Below are positions 29,876 through 37,780 of a stretch of 64,000 nucleotides of DNA, in pieces. Numbering within the stretch: position 1 is the first letter of the stretch; the number at the start of each line of letters is the position of its first letter. This DNA comes from Legionella sp. 515359. GTDB taxonomy: Bacteria; Pseudomonadota; Gammaproteobacteria; Legionellales; Legionellaceae. The stretch is from contig JAPCYN010000004.1 in assembly GCA_025941565.1 (NCBI GenBank), positions 62,001-126,000 on the forward strand, written 5' to 3'. The notes below the pieces were generated by a model. That model was not told where the DNA came from. It worked only from the letters and a program-made list of their open reading frames with translations, and did not search any database. The position numbers and the translations under genes were made by a program.

Positions 29876-32800
29876 ATGCCTGTTAGTTTTCTCTCCCCAG
29901 TACAATGTGACAATTACGCTAAATATCCTACTGACCTACCACCAGATATCGTAGATAGCCTTTTTTTCCTCGATGATCAGGATATGGAGTGGATTGCAAA
30001 CAAGCGTGGTGACTTCAGCAGGTTAGGTTATGCATTACAGCTGACAACAGTTCGATTTATTGGAGCTTTTATTTCCGACTTGAATCAGATTCCTCGTGTG
30101 GTAATTGAGCGAGTTGCTATTCAAATCAAGGTTAATGATCCTGAAAGTTGCATATCAATGTACATGAAAAGTGAGCAGCGTTGGCGTCATGCTGTTGAAA
30201 TTCGAGCGCGTTATGGCTATATAGAATTTGCTGAAAAAGGTAGTCGTTATCGTCTTGGTCGCATATTATGTGCACTATGCTGGACTGGTACTGACAGACC
30301 TGGAGTGCTTTTTGATCATGCAGTGGGTTGGCTATCGACCAACAAAATATTGTTACCAGGTATTACAGTTCTTGAGCGTTTTGTTGCAGAAATTCGCTCC
30401 AGGATGGAGTCTCGCTTATGGCGAATGTTGATTAAAAATTTAAGCGCATCACAACAGGAAAAACTGAATGACCTCTTGGTGGTAGAGGATGACGAACATC
30501 TGTCATTGCTTGATAAACTGCGTAAAGGTCCGGTTAGCATCAGTAGCACAGCTCTTGTGCAAGCATTAAAACGGGTTGAGTCTGCCCGCAACATTAGTGT
30601 TGAATTACCACTGTACCGCATCCCCGCCTGTAAAATAGCAACACTTGCACGCTTTGCTAATACGGCAAAAATTACAGCCATCAACCGCTTGCCGTTTGAG
30701 CGTAAAATGGCGACGCTCGTTGCTTTTGCGAATCATTTTGAGTCAGACTCCCAAGATGATTCTCTGGACGTGCTCAGTATGGTATTGCGTGATTTATTCT
30801 CAAAGGCCAAGCAAGAAAATAAAAATACACGACTGCGAACTCTTAAAGATCTCGATCAAGCTACAGCCACATTGGTCGATGCATGTAAATTACTACTGAA
30901 TACAGAATTATGTGATCATGAAATTCGGGACACAATTTATACAACAGTAGGTCATGAAGCGCTTGTATCTGCAGTTGAAAATGCCACTGCCTTAATCAGG
31001 CCGCCAAGTAATGTGTTTTATCATGAGCTTGAACAAAAGGAAAAAACAGTTCAGAAATTTTTACCTTCGCTCCTTCGAGTAATAAATTTTGATAGTAATC
31101 AAGCGGGAAAACCTCTTCTTGCCAGTCTTGAATGGTTAAAGGGAAAACAAACGGATGAACCGCCAATGGAGATTATTGGAACATCATGGAAACGTAATAT
31201 TGTTATTAAAAATGAATGTAGCGTTATCAATTGGCCACAAGACGAACCACGACCCACTTATCGCGTCATAAAGAAACTTGTAAAAACCCAAGATGGTATC
31301 ATTTTGCATAACGATAAACTTTTATATGCTGACCTTATCAATAAAAAAATTAAGGAAATCGTTGTACCAGAGAAAAAACAATCTCAAGTTGAGAAATTGA
31401 AAAAATCCATTTTAAACATGAAGGAAGTTCAAAAAAACGCAAATAATAAAGAGCTTGCATTAATAACATCAATAACTGGCCGGGATAGCAATAGAACTAC
31501 AATTGACCGAACAGCATATATATTTTGTGTTCTTGATAAATTGCAATCGGCACTGAAACATAGGGATGTGTTCATAAGTCCGAGTTGGCGGTATGCTGAT
31601 CCAAGAGCCAATCTTTATTCTGGCTCAGAGTGGGAGGCAATACGTCCTATGATTTGCCGCTCATTAAATTTAACAATTGACCCAATGTTAGCCATAACAA
31701 GCCTTACAGATGAACTACATCAAGTGTATCGGTTAGTTGCTGCAAATATTGATAATAACCCTGCTGTTCGATTTGAAACAGTTAAGGGTAATGAGGAGCT
31801 GATTCTAACTCAGCTTGATGCACTTGATGAGCCTCCATCATTAAAAGCATTGAGAGCTGCTGTAAAAGCCAAATTACCACGTGTCGATTTACCCGAGATG
31901 GTACTTGAGATAGCCACACGTACTGGATTTGCGGATGGATTTACCCACATCAATGAAGGAAGTGCGCGTGCTGAGGATCTATTAATCAGTTTATGTGCTG
32001 AATTGCTAGCAGACGCTTGCAATACTGGACGAGAACCGTTTGTTCGTGAGGACATACCTGCTTTAAAAAGAGATAGATTGGTATGGGTTGATCAAAATTA
32101 TATTCGAAATGAAACGATAATGGCGGTCAATGCCATTTTAGTTTCTGCTCAAAATCAAATTCCATTAGCTAAGAAATGGGGCGGAGGCGATATTGCATCG
32201 GCTGATGGCATGCGCTTCGTTGTACCGGTTAGAACAGTGCACGCTGCTCCAAATCCAAAATATTTTAAATCAGGTCGTGGTGTCACTTGGTACAATCTAA
32301 TCTCTAATCAACGAACTGGCTTAAATGCTGTAACAGTACCTGGCACTTTACGTGATAGCCTAATATTGTTAGGCGTTGTTCTTGAGCAACAGACGGAATT
32401 ACAGCCAACGCGGATCATGACAGATGCAGGCGCATACAGTGATATTGTATTTGGACTGTTTCGTTTGTTGGGACTTCGTTTCAGTCCGCGATTGGCTGAT
32501 ATGGGTGGTGCTAGATTCTGGCGGATTGATCCGTTGGCTGATTATGGAAAGCTCAATGTACTTGCAAAAAGTCGTATAAATATAAATCTTGTTCCTCCTG
32601 AGTGGGATGATATTTTACGTTTATTGGCTTCATTAAAACTCGGGAGAGTTCCCGCAGAAGGCATTATGCGCACTCTTCAAGTTGCTGATAAACCAACTCG
32701 TTTAGCCAAAGCAATTGCCGAAATTGGGCGAATTGACAAAACTATCCACATGCTCAATTATCTTCATGATGAGTCATTCCGTCGTCAGACTTTGGTACAA

Positions 32801-33133
32801 CTAAATTTGGGCGAAGGCAGACACAGTTTAGGTCGTTCTGTTTTTCATGGTAAGCGAGGAGAACTTCATCAGCGGTATCGTGCAGGGCAAGAAGATCAGT
32901 TAGGTGCCCTTGGACTGGTTTTAAATATCATTACACTTTGGAACACTATTTACATGGATGCTGCCATTAATCAATTACGACAAGAAGGCTTCCCCGTATA
33001 CGATGAAGATGTAGCCAGACTGTCCGCATATGGATATGGTCATATTAATATGCTCGGACGATATTCCTTTGCCATGCCAGATGAGGTAAAACGTGGTGAG
33101 TTAAGGCCATTAAGAACAACAGAAAAGCCTTAA
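29876..33133 (+). CDS. tnpA: Tn3-family transposase, intact
   Basis: 1085 residues, the usual size of Tn3 transposases (about 950-1010), slightly long. It catalyses strand transfer at the 38-bp ends. The DUF4158-type N-terminal region (DQDMEWIANKRGDFSRLGYA) and the C-terminal catalytic DDE domain are present: RIMTDAGAYSDIVFGLFRLL carries the first Asp, and AAINQLRQEGFPVYDEDVARL the Tn3 signature with its acidic residues. HINMLGRYSFAMP is the usual end. The stop falls within the right terminal repeat. It is about 90 percent like the transposase of transposon B by eye. Confidence 0.95.
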   Translation: MPVSFLSPVQCDNYAKYPTDLPPDIVDSLFFLDDQDMEWIANKRGDFSRLGYALQLTTVRFIGAFISDLNQIPRVVIERVAIQIKVNDPESCISMYMKSEQRWRHAVEIRARYGYIEFAEKGSRYRLGRILCALCWTGTDRPGVLFDHAVGWLSTNKILLPGITVLERFVAEIRSRMESRLWRMLIKNLSASQQEKLNDLLVVEDDEHLSLLDKLRKGPVSISSTALVQALKRVESARNISVELPLYRIPACKIATLARFANTAKITAINRLPFERKMATLVAFANHFESDSQDDSLDVLSMVLRDLFSKAKQENKNTRLRTLKDLDQATATLVDACKLLLNTELCDHEIRDTIYTTVGHEALVSAVENATALIRPPSNVFYHELEQKEKTVQKFLPSLLRVINFDSNQAGKPLLASLEWLKGKQTDEPPMEIIGTSWKRNIVIKNECSVINWPQDEPRPTYRVIKKLVKTQDGIILHNDKLLYADLINKKIKEIVVPEKKQSQVEKLKKSILNMKEVQKNANNKELALITSITGRDSNRTTIDRTAYIFCVLDKLQSALKHRDVFISPSWRYADPRANLYSGSEWEAIRPMICRSLNLTIDPMLAITSLTDELHQVYRLVAANIDNNPAVRFETVKGNEELILTQLDALDEPPSLKALRAAVKAKLPRVDLPEMVLEIATRTGFADGFTHINEGSARAEDLLISLCAELLADACNTGREPFVREDIPALKRDRLVWVDQNYIRNETIMAVNAILVSAQNQIPLAKKWGGGDIASADGMRFVVPVRTVHAAPNPKYFKSGRGVTWYNLISNQRTGLNAVTVPGTLRDSLILLGVVLEQQTELQPTRIMTDAGAYSDIVFGLFRLLGLRFSPRLADMGGARFWRIDPLADYGKLNVLAKSRININLVPPEWDDILRLLASLKLGRVPAEGIMRTLQVADKPTRLAKAIAEIGRIDKTIHMLNYLHDESFRRQTLVQLNLGEGRHSLGRSVFHGKRGELHQRYRAGQEDQLGALGLVLNIITLWNTIYMDAAINQLRQEGFPVYDEDVARLSAYGYGHINMLGRYSFAMPDEVKRGELRPLRTTEKP

Positions 33134-33166
33134 GTCGGTTGGCTGTTCCATTGCTCCCCAAGCCCG
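33129..33166 (-). repeat. Right inverted repeat of transposon A (38 bp)
   Basis: Begins CTTAAGTCGG and ends CCCCAAGCCCG; overlaps the tnpA stop codon. It pairs with the left repeat with a single mismatch. Confidence 0.93.
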
Positions 33167-33171
33167 AATTA
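33167..33171. repeat. Target site duplication AATTA, right copy
   Basis: Direct repeat of 26434-26438, immediately outside transposon A. Confidence 0.8.
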
Positions 33172-33553
33172 TGAGCCTATCCAGCTCATAGGTCTTATGT
33201 ACGTCGGGGCTTATAAGAATCATATGATTATCTCTTAATTAACTTTTTCGGTCGTTAAGCCAAAAAACCCCTATAAGCTATTAGCACTTCAGCGAAGAAT
33301 TATAAAGCACGTGGCTTAATTAATAAACAATAAGAAAGCGACGTATTTAATTTAACTGATTATCAGCACGTGGCAAAACAAAATCGACCTTTATATTTCG
33401 CTTTAAATGAATGATTAACACCATGCCAATGCAAAACTATACAGAACGTCGAACGCCTCTTAACTAAGCATTAAACAATGCTTAGTTCATTTATAGATCT
33501 GATTGATTAATTCATTTCACAAATTGAAGTGGTGGCTTATTAAAATCGCGGCA
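33172..33553. other. Non-coding stretch with one strong hairpin
   Basis: No open frame of note. A perfect 11-bp inverted repeat (AACTAAGCATT at 33462-33472 with its complement at 33477-33487, loop AAAC) lies in it. It lacks a clear run of T, so it may be a weak terminator or a protein-binding palindrome. GCACGTGGC occurs twice, near 33308 and 33365. Confidence 0.4.
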
Positions 33554-34030
33554 TTATTTAAAACAAAGGTCCATTTGTTGCACAGAAAGTTCTTGCAATA
33601 TGGGGATATTTGATGAGAATGATGAGGTAATGCTTCTTTTTCTATGGCGGTTAATGAGGTGTATCGAGTCAGTACCAGTCTTCAGTTTAGAGGATGAAGG
33701 TTTAACACAGGATAACAGGGGCACGAAAAGAGGATGATCACAATCAATCCATTTTAAATGATACCCTCTTCGGTGGCGTGTAGTGCACAGCTGAATCAGT
33801 TGCTCCAATCCTTCATCAAAATCAACAAAAGCCAAGGTGCGGCTCTGACCCAGTTTTGATTTAATCCGGCCATTAATCAGAGTAATAATCCAATCACCCA
33901 ATAAGTCTTTATTTAAACACAATTCATAATAGCGAGTGTCTCTTTCAAACCGAAGCGATAAATAGAACTTCTTAAGGTCATAATTAAGAAGATGAATCAA
34001 CGATGTGCTGACAAACCAAGGCGTGTGCAT
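33554..34030 (-). CDS. WGR-like domain protein
   Basis: 158 residues. The stretch RDTRYYELCLNKDLLGDW, followed by INGRIKSKLGQSRTLAFVDF and a long helix (DEGLEQLIQLCTTRHRRGY), has the layout of a WGR domain, a nucleic-acid-binding fold known from PARPs and bacterial MolR-like proteins. The ATG overlaps the stop of the recombinase gene, so the two are coupled. It probably binds DNA and could modulate the recombinase or its host element. The classical WGR triplet reads NGR here. Confidence 0.6.
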   Translation of the reverse strand: MHTPWFVSTSLIHLLNYDLKKFYLSLRFERDTRYYELCLNKDLLGDWIITLINGRIKSKLGQSRTLAFVDFDEGLEQLIQLCTTRHRRGYHLKWIDCDHPLFVPLLSCVKPSSSKLKTGTDSIHLINRHRKRSITSSFSSNIPILQELSVQQMDLCFK

Positions 34031-34623
34031 TAAAAGGCAGCAAAACTGGCAATACGTTTTAAGCGCAAGGGGTTATCTTCAACGTATTCTGAGGTGGTGG
34101 CAATATTGGCATGTCCAGCAAGACGTGAAACCGCTTTAATGTCTGCGCCTTGTTCAATCAAACGAGTGATAAAAGTGCGCCGCCCTGAATGGGAGCTGGC
34201 GCCAATCAGTCCTGTTTTATCATAGAGTTTGCGGAACCATTTTTGTAAGACATCCGGCTGAAAGCGACTGCCGCGTTGGGTTTTAAATAAATACTCTTTG
34301 GGATTAAAAGAGTCATGCTCTCGTACTTGATTGATATAGTCTTGAAGTGCTGCAGCGACTTTTTTATTGGTTACATAAACATGACGTTGTTTCTCACCTT
34401 TGGTCATAGCACGTTTTAAATTGATTTCATCCATAACTTGAAGTTCTTTATCAAAGACATCACTGATTTTGAGTGCGGCAATTTCTTTAACCCGAAGTCC
34501 CAAACCAAAGGAGCAATAAATAATAGCGATGTTGCGTAAAGCAAAAGGACTGTCTTTAGCGATAATCAGTAGACGTTTGAATTCACTTTCGGTTAAAACT
34601 CGTGCTTTGCCTTCTTTAGCCAT
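34030..34623 (-). CDS. Tyrosine recombinase (integrase), short form
   Basis: 197 residues covering only the catalytic domain; the usual N-terminal core-binding domain is absent. Catalytic residues visible are Arg in GLGLRVKEIAAL, the His-x-x-Arg in SHSGRRTFITRL, His in LAGHANIATTSEYV, and the Tyr of the last motif. The short form resembles the small integrases of some plasmids and integrative elements. It is followed by the WGR-like gene with overlapping stop and start. The protein might invert or excise DNA here; its target sites are not obvious. Confidence 0.87.
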   Translation of the reverse strand: MAKEGKARVLTESEFKRLLIIAKDSPFALRNIAIIYCSFGLGLRVKEIAALKISDVFDKELQVMDEINLKRAMTKGEKQRHVYVTNKKVAAALQDYINQVREHDSFNPKEYLFKTQRGSRFQPDVLQKWFRKLYDKTGLIGASSHSGRRTFITRLIEQGADIKAVSRLAGHANIATTSEYVEDNPLRLKRIASFAAF

Positions 34624-34806
34624 AAACGCACCTCAAGTTCTTAAAATGATAACATATCATGTATTTTAAGACCTAAATGAATTGGGCGCAAGAGGGAGAG
34701 ACGCAACAGCCCTTATAAACACTGAAGAGGTCTAGTAATGACCATTTCAAGACCTCATTAATTATTGGCAAGAGCGTTATACGGTCTGGAGTATGAATTG
34801 CATAAA

Positions 34807-34821
34807 GGGTACAATGTACCC
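34807..34821. promoter_or_regulatory. Palindrome overlapping a likely -10 box
   Basis: GGGTAC and GTACCC flank AAT. The sequence TACAAT inside it fits a -10 box for the gene at 34846, so the palindrome could be an operator bound by that gene's own helix-turn-helix product. Confidence 0.4.
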
Positions 34822-34845
34822 ATTGTTTTAGCGGAGAAATAATTA

Positions 34846-35391
34846 ATGCGTGATATTGCAGAGAAAGCTTATAACGAAGAACTGATTCAGCTTAAAAGTG
34901 AAAAACAACTTACAGCAATTAAATTATCTCAATTGGTAGATATAAATATTAACACTATTAAATCATGGCTTGTTAATCCCTCAAGTACAAAATGGAGAAA
35001 ATTGGATCGGAGTATTTTTTATTTAATAAAATCCAAATTAGTCTTTATTGATGACAAAAATAGCTTTGGTCACAGAAGTAATGCTGAATTTTTGTCAGGA
35101 CTTATCGATGATGCGTTATTAATGGCAAAACATAGTATTTTAAGCAAACAGCCTTTAACAGATGATGATTTATCTTTTATAAATCAAGCTTTAGAGGTAA
35201 ATGGAATACTACGCTGGCGTTTAGATTCTTTAGTTCCTATGGATCAGGATGAAATTGAGTACTTTGAAAATTTAGCAGATGATAATTTTTCCATTTCTGC
35301 TGAAGGAAAGAACGATGAATCCATTTTTATGGTAAGTCACATTTTGATCTTGCCTCGAAAAAACGGACACCTCACTAAGCAACTTTTCTAA
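34846..35391 (+). pseudogene. Helix-turn-helix protein cut by an IS element
   Basis: The frame runs from ATG 34846 to 35391, but the last 16 or so codons lie inside the IS3 element, so the native C-terminus is lost at about 35344. The N-terminal region (LTAIKLSQLVDININTIKSW) looks like a DNA-binding helix-turn-helix that recognises an operator or plasmid site; the remainder is helical with no family that I recognise. The matching 3' part is not found on the other side of the IS, where a different gene in the opposite direction begins. The shortened protein may still be made. Confidence 0.6.
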
Positions 35392-36304
35392 CTTCAAATT
35401 CATCTGGCGATCGATAGTCCAATCGAGAATGAAGCCGTTTTCGATTATAGTAAATTTCTATGTATTCGAATATATGATTTTTAGCGATTGACCGCGACAC
35501 CAATTTTTCTCCGTGAATAGCCTCAATTTTAAAGCTGTGATTCCAACTTTCCATAGCGGCATTATCATAACAATCGCCTCGTTTGCTCATGCTACAAATT
35601 AATCCGTGCTGCGTTAAAAGCCGTTGATAGGAAAGCGAACAGTATTGACTGCCTCTGTCTGAGTGAATGATGAGGCCTTTAGGTGGTTTACGGTTCCATA
35701 TAGCCATTTGTAATGCATCAATGACCAGCTGTTTCGTCATACGTTCAGAGATAGCCCAACCAACGATTTTCCTGGAATATAAATCCATCACAACGGCTAA
35801 ATAAAGCCAGCCTTCCTCTGTCCAACAGTAGGTAATATCACTTACCCATTTTTCATTTGGCTTATAGGCTATAAAGTTCTGCTGCAACAGATTAGGGGCT
35901 ACTGGAAGTTGATGATTGCTATTGGTGGTCGCCTTAAATTTTTTCGACGCTTTCGCACGCCAACCGTGTTGGCGCATAATTCTGGCAACTCGCTGCTTGC
36001 CAACATGCTCACCTTGTTGATTTAAGCGTTTGGTTATTCGAGGAGCTCCTGCTCGAGATTTTTCCTCGTCAAAGAGCGCTTTTATCTTCTTAGTAAGCGC
36101 CGAGTTTTTCTCTGCTTGTCTCGATGGCTTACGGTTAAGCCATGCATAGTATCCACTAGCTGAGACGCCAAGCAAGCCACACATTAGCTGTACTTTGAAT
36201 TGATTTGATGCTTCCTTGATCATGGCGTACCTCACTTGGATTCTTTGGCAAAGTACGCTGCCGCCTTTTTTAGGAATGCATTTTCTTCGGCAAGTCGTGA
36301 ACAT
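35375..36304 (-). CDS. IS3-family transposase, OrfB part
   Basis: 309 residues with the rve integrase core. The DDE motif is clear: Asp in WVSDITYCW, Asp in IIHSDRGSQY, and Glu in CYDNAAMESW. It is normally made as an OrfAB fusion through a -1 frameshift; the A6G slippery run (AAAAAAG on the minus strand, at 36265-36271) lies within the overlap with orfA. The N-terminal HTH_21 segment (CGLLGVSASGYYAWLNR) is present. It seems complete. Confidence 0.92.
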   Translation of the reverse strand: MFTTCRRKCIPKKGGSVLCQRIQVRYAMIKEASNQFKVQLMCGLLGVSASGYYAWLNRKPSRQAEKNSALTKKIKALFDEEKSRAGAPRITKRLNQQGEHVGKQRVARIMRQHGWRAKASKKFKATTNSNHQLPVAPNLLQQNFIAYKPNEKWVSDITYCWTEEGWLYLAVVMDLYSRKIVGWAISERMTKQLVIDALQMAIWNRKPPKGLIIHSDRGSQYCSLSYQRLLTQHGLICSMSKRGDCYDNAAMESWNHSFKIEAIHGEKLVSRSIAKNHIFEYIEIYYNRKRLHSRLDYRSPDEFEVRKVA

Positions 36305-36531
36305 TCTCGTCGCAAACAGGCCATTTCAGCCTGTTGGAGTTTTTGATTTTCAAGTGTGTCACCACCTTGGCGTTTCTTCGTCCGCCAACTATATAAAATG
36401 GCTTCGGGTATTCCAAGATCTTTAGCAACCTGTCTAACACCATCTTTTTCTGACCGTTCAACTGCTTGATCTTTAAACTGGGGGCTATATTTTTTCCTTT
36501 CTCTTTTTACTTCTGGTTTATTATTGTTCAT
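36232..36531 (-). CDS. IS3-family transposase, OrfA part
   Basis: 99 residues. The helix-turn-helix (FKDQAVERSEKDGVRQVAKD, then IPEAILYSWR) binds the IS ends, and a leucine-zipper-like coiled coil follows near the C-terminus. It overlaps orfB by 73 bases, with the slippery run 36265-36271 in the overlap allowing the fused transposase. Confidence 0.9.
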   Translation of the reverse strand: MNNNKPEVKRERKKYSPQFKDQAVERSEKDGVRQVAKDLGIPEAILYSWRTKKRQGGDTLENQKLQQAEMACLRRECSRLAEENAFLKKAAAYFAKESK

Positions 36532-36594
36532 TTGTCACCTCTGGTTAAGATTTTACTCTCTTAACAAGGTGTCCATCAATTCAAGGCAAGATCA

Positions 36595-37108
36595 AAATTC
36601 TTTGGACTGCTTCTTTTGGTTGACCAGAGCGATCTAAATCATAAGCTTCTCTCATCGCTACTTTAATTAAATCGGTCGTATTTAGACTGGAATAATTTAA
36701 GCTAGCCATAATTCCTTTACTTAATTTAACCCAATTAGGATCTCTATTCAAACAATGATTTATTACAGATCTTATCTCTTCAGCTCCTTTATCCTTTATT
36801 TGGTCTGCAACTTGTTCTGATAATTCTAGCTGAGCCTTTGTAGCAGGAGAAAATAATTGTAATGCTTCACATGTATAAAGTTGTGAGGTAAGGTCTTTCC
36901 CCATAAGAAAAATCACACAATAATCGTCATTAGATCTGATTCCTCTCCCCATTCCTTGTTCAACTTTATGGACTATCTGATTAGCTCTACGTGTACTTCC
37001 TGCTAGTTCGCTTTGCCTAATCCTATCGATTTTATTTCGGGAATCTGGTAATCCATCAATAACTAATAACCTACAAGCATTATCTGGTAAATGGTGGGGT
37101 AGCCGCAA
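36595..37108 (-). pseudogene. Helicase fragment (C-terminal domain), truncated at both ends
   Basis: About 170 residues of a DEAD/DEAH-type helicase. LPDNACRLLVIDGLPDSR and motif VI-like EQGMGRGIRSNDDYCVIFLM are typical of the second RecA-like domain. The N-terminal half with the Walker motifs is missing: in-frame similarity starts suddenly near 37100, just after a stop. At the other side the gene runs into the IS3 end at 36594. It is therefore a remnant and cannot be an active helicase. It may come from a defence or DNA-processing system. Confidence 0.7.
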
Positions 37109-37401
37109 ACCTCAGAAATTTCCGGGCAAATTTACTCACTCCAAAATCCTTTAAATTACGCAGGATAGCTGATTGAAAACCGTGCCAATCTCAGGCTGCC
37201 TCTTGACCGTCTCACGTTTTCGTAACCCGTGTAATAAAACATTGCCTATTATGGTACCAAGATCGATGGTTTTGTCGCCAGAGAATATGAAATGCCCCTG
37301 AAAATCGGATGGAAACTATTACCGAGGTGCCGTGTCATCTCGAATATTTGCTTACATCGACTCAGAAATTTTCTTGGCGTTAAAATACCGGGTCCTGATA
37401 A

Positions 37402-37638
37402 GACACGCACGTTAAAGGAACAGGTTGGATCCTGCGTCGACTTTTTACTCGTGTAGGATTAAACCATTGGCGTTTCGACTGCACTATTAACGATAAAGAA
37501 GGCAATAAAAAGCTGTTCTATCTGAGAAAGGCATCAGAAACGAAAATCCGAAGACACAAGAAAATTTTGGCTGGTGCGAACCCTTTTAATCCTCAAGAAG
37601 CGAACAAAGGAGCGCAGAACCAGGGAGAAAATAACTGA
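37402..37638 (+). pseudogene. Group II intron reverse transcriptase/maturase, C-terminal fragment
   Basis: An open frame of 78 codons without its own start. The segment LFYLRKASETKIRRHKKI, then ANPFNP, resembles the conserved end of intron-encoded proteins, where RHxKI and ANPYDP occur. The preceding residues (LFTRVGLNHWRFD) are less clear. It is followed 47 bases later by the domain V hairpin, as usual for such introns. Confidence 0.5.
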
Positions 37639-37685
37639 AAACTCAAGTATGCCAGGCTGAGAGTCATTCAGCCTTATGAGGGCTT

Positions 37686-37719
37686 GAGCGCAGTGCCATG
37701 AAGGTGGCATGCTGCGTTC
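37686..37719 (+). ncRNA. Group II intron domain V
   Basis: Exactly 34 nucleotides: GAGC at the start pairs with GTTC at the end, GCAG pairs with CTGC, a two-base TG bulge follows on the 3' side, then TGCCAT pairs with GTGGCA around a GAAG loop. The length, the AGC triad position and the bulge match domain V, the catalytic hairpin of group II introns. The GAAG loop is less usual than GNRA. Confidence 0.6.
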
Positions 37720-37780
37720 TTAGAGGGACTCCTCTATAATGGGAGTTACTATTCTGACTTACCCCCAATGTCAACAGACC

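Larger units (their letters stand above)
26439..33166. mobile_element. Transposon A, complete Tn3-family element with metal ATPase
   Basis: A 6,728-bp element bounded by 38-bp inverted repeats that differ at one base and flanked by the 5-bp direct repeat AATTA. It carries a P1B-type ATPase gene (plus), a DUF302 gene (minus), a serine resolvase gene (minus) and a Tn3-type transposase gene (plus), with a resolution site between the last two. All parts needed for movement look intact, and the fresh target duplication suggests a recent insertion. The transposase stop codon lies inside the right repeat. Confidence 0.92.
35345..36594 (-). mobile_element. IS3-family insertion sequence, about 1,250 bp
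   Basis: Two overlapping frames (orfA, orfB) are bounded by imperfect inverted ends: both start TGATCTTGCCT, then share GAA, GGACACCT and TAAG at matching places. Outermost bases are TG and CA. No direct target repeat is seen outside the ends. Instead, two unrelated truncated genes abut the element, which suggests that a deletion or recombination occurred next to it. Confidence 0.8.
37109..37757 (+). mobile_element. Group II intron remnant
   Basis: This stretch has no intact gene. Its right half holds the end of a group II intron: a frame coding the tail of the intron reverse transcriptase/maturase, then a 34-nt domain V and a likely domain VI hairpin (37722-37755). The left half (37109-37400) shows only broken frames. 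The intron 5' end and most of the reverse transcriptase are lost. The left boundary is not certain. Confidence 0.55.

Noticed and set aside
33462-33487. Rho-independent terminator
   Set aside because: Strong stem but no T-run follows on either strand.
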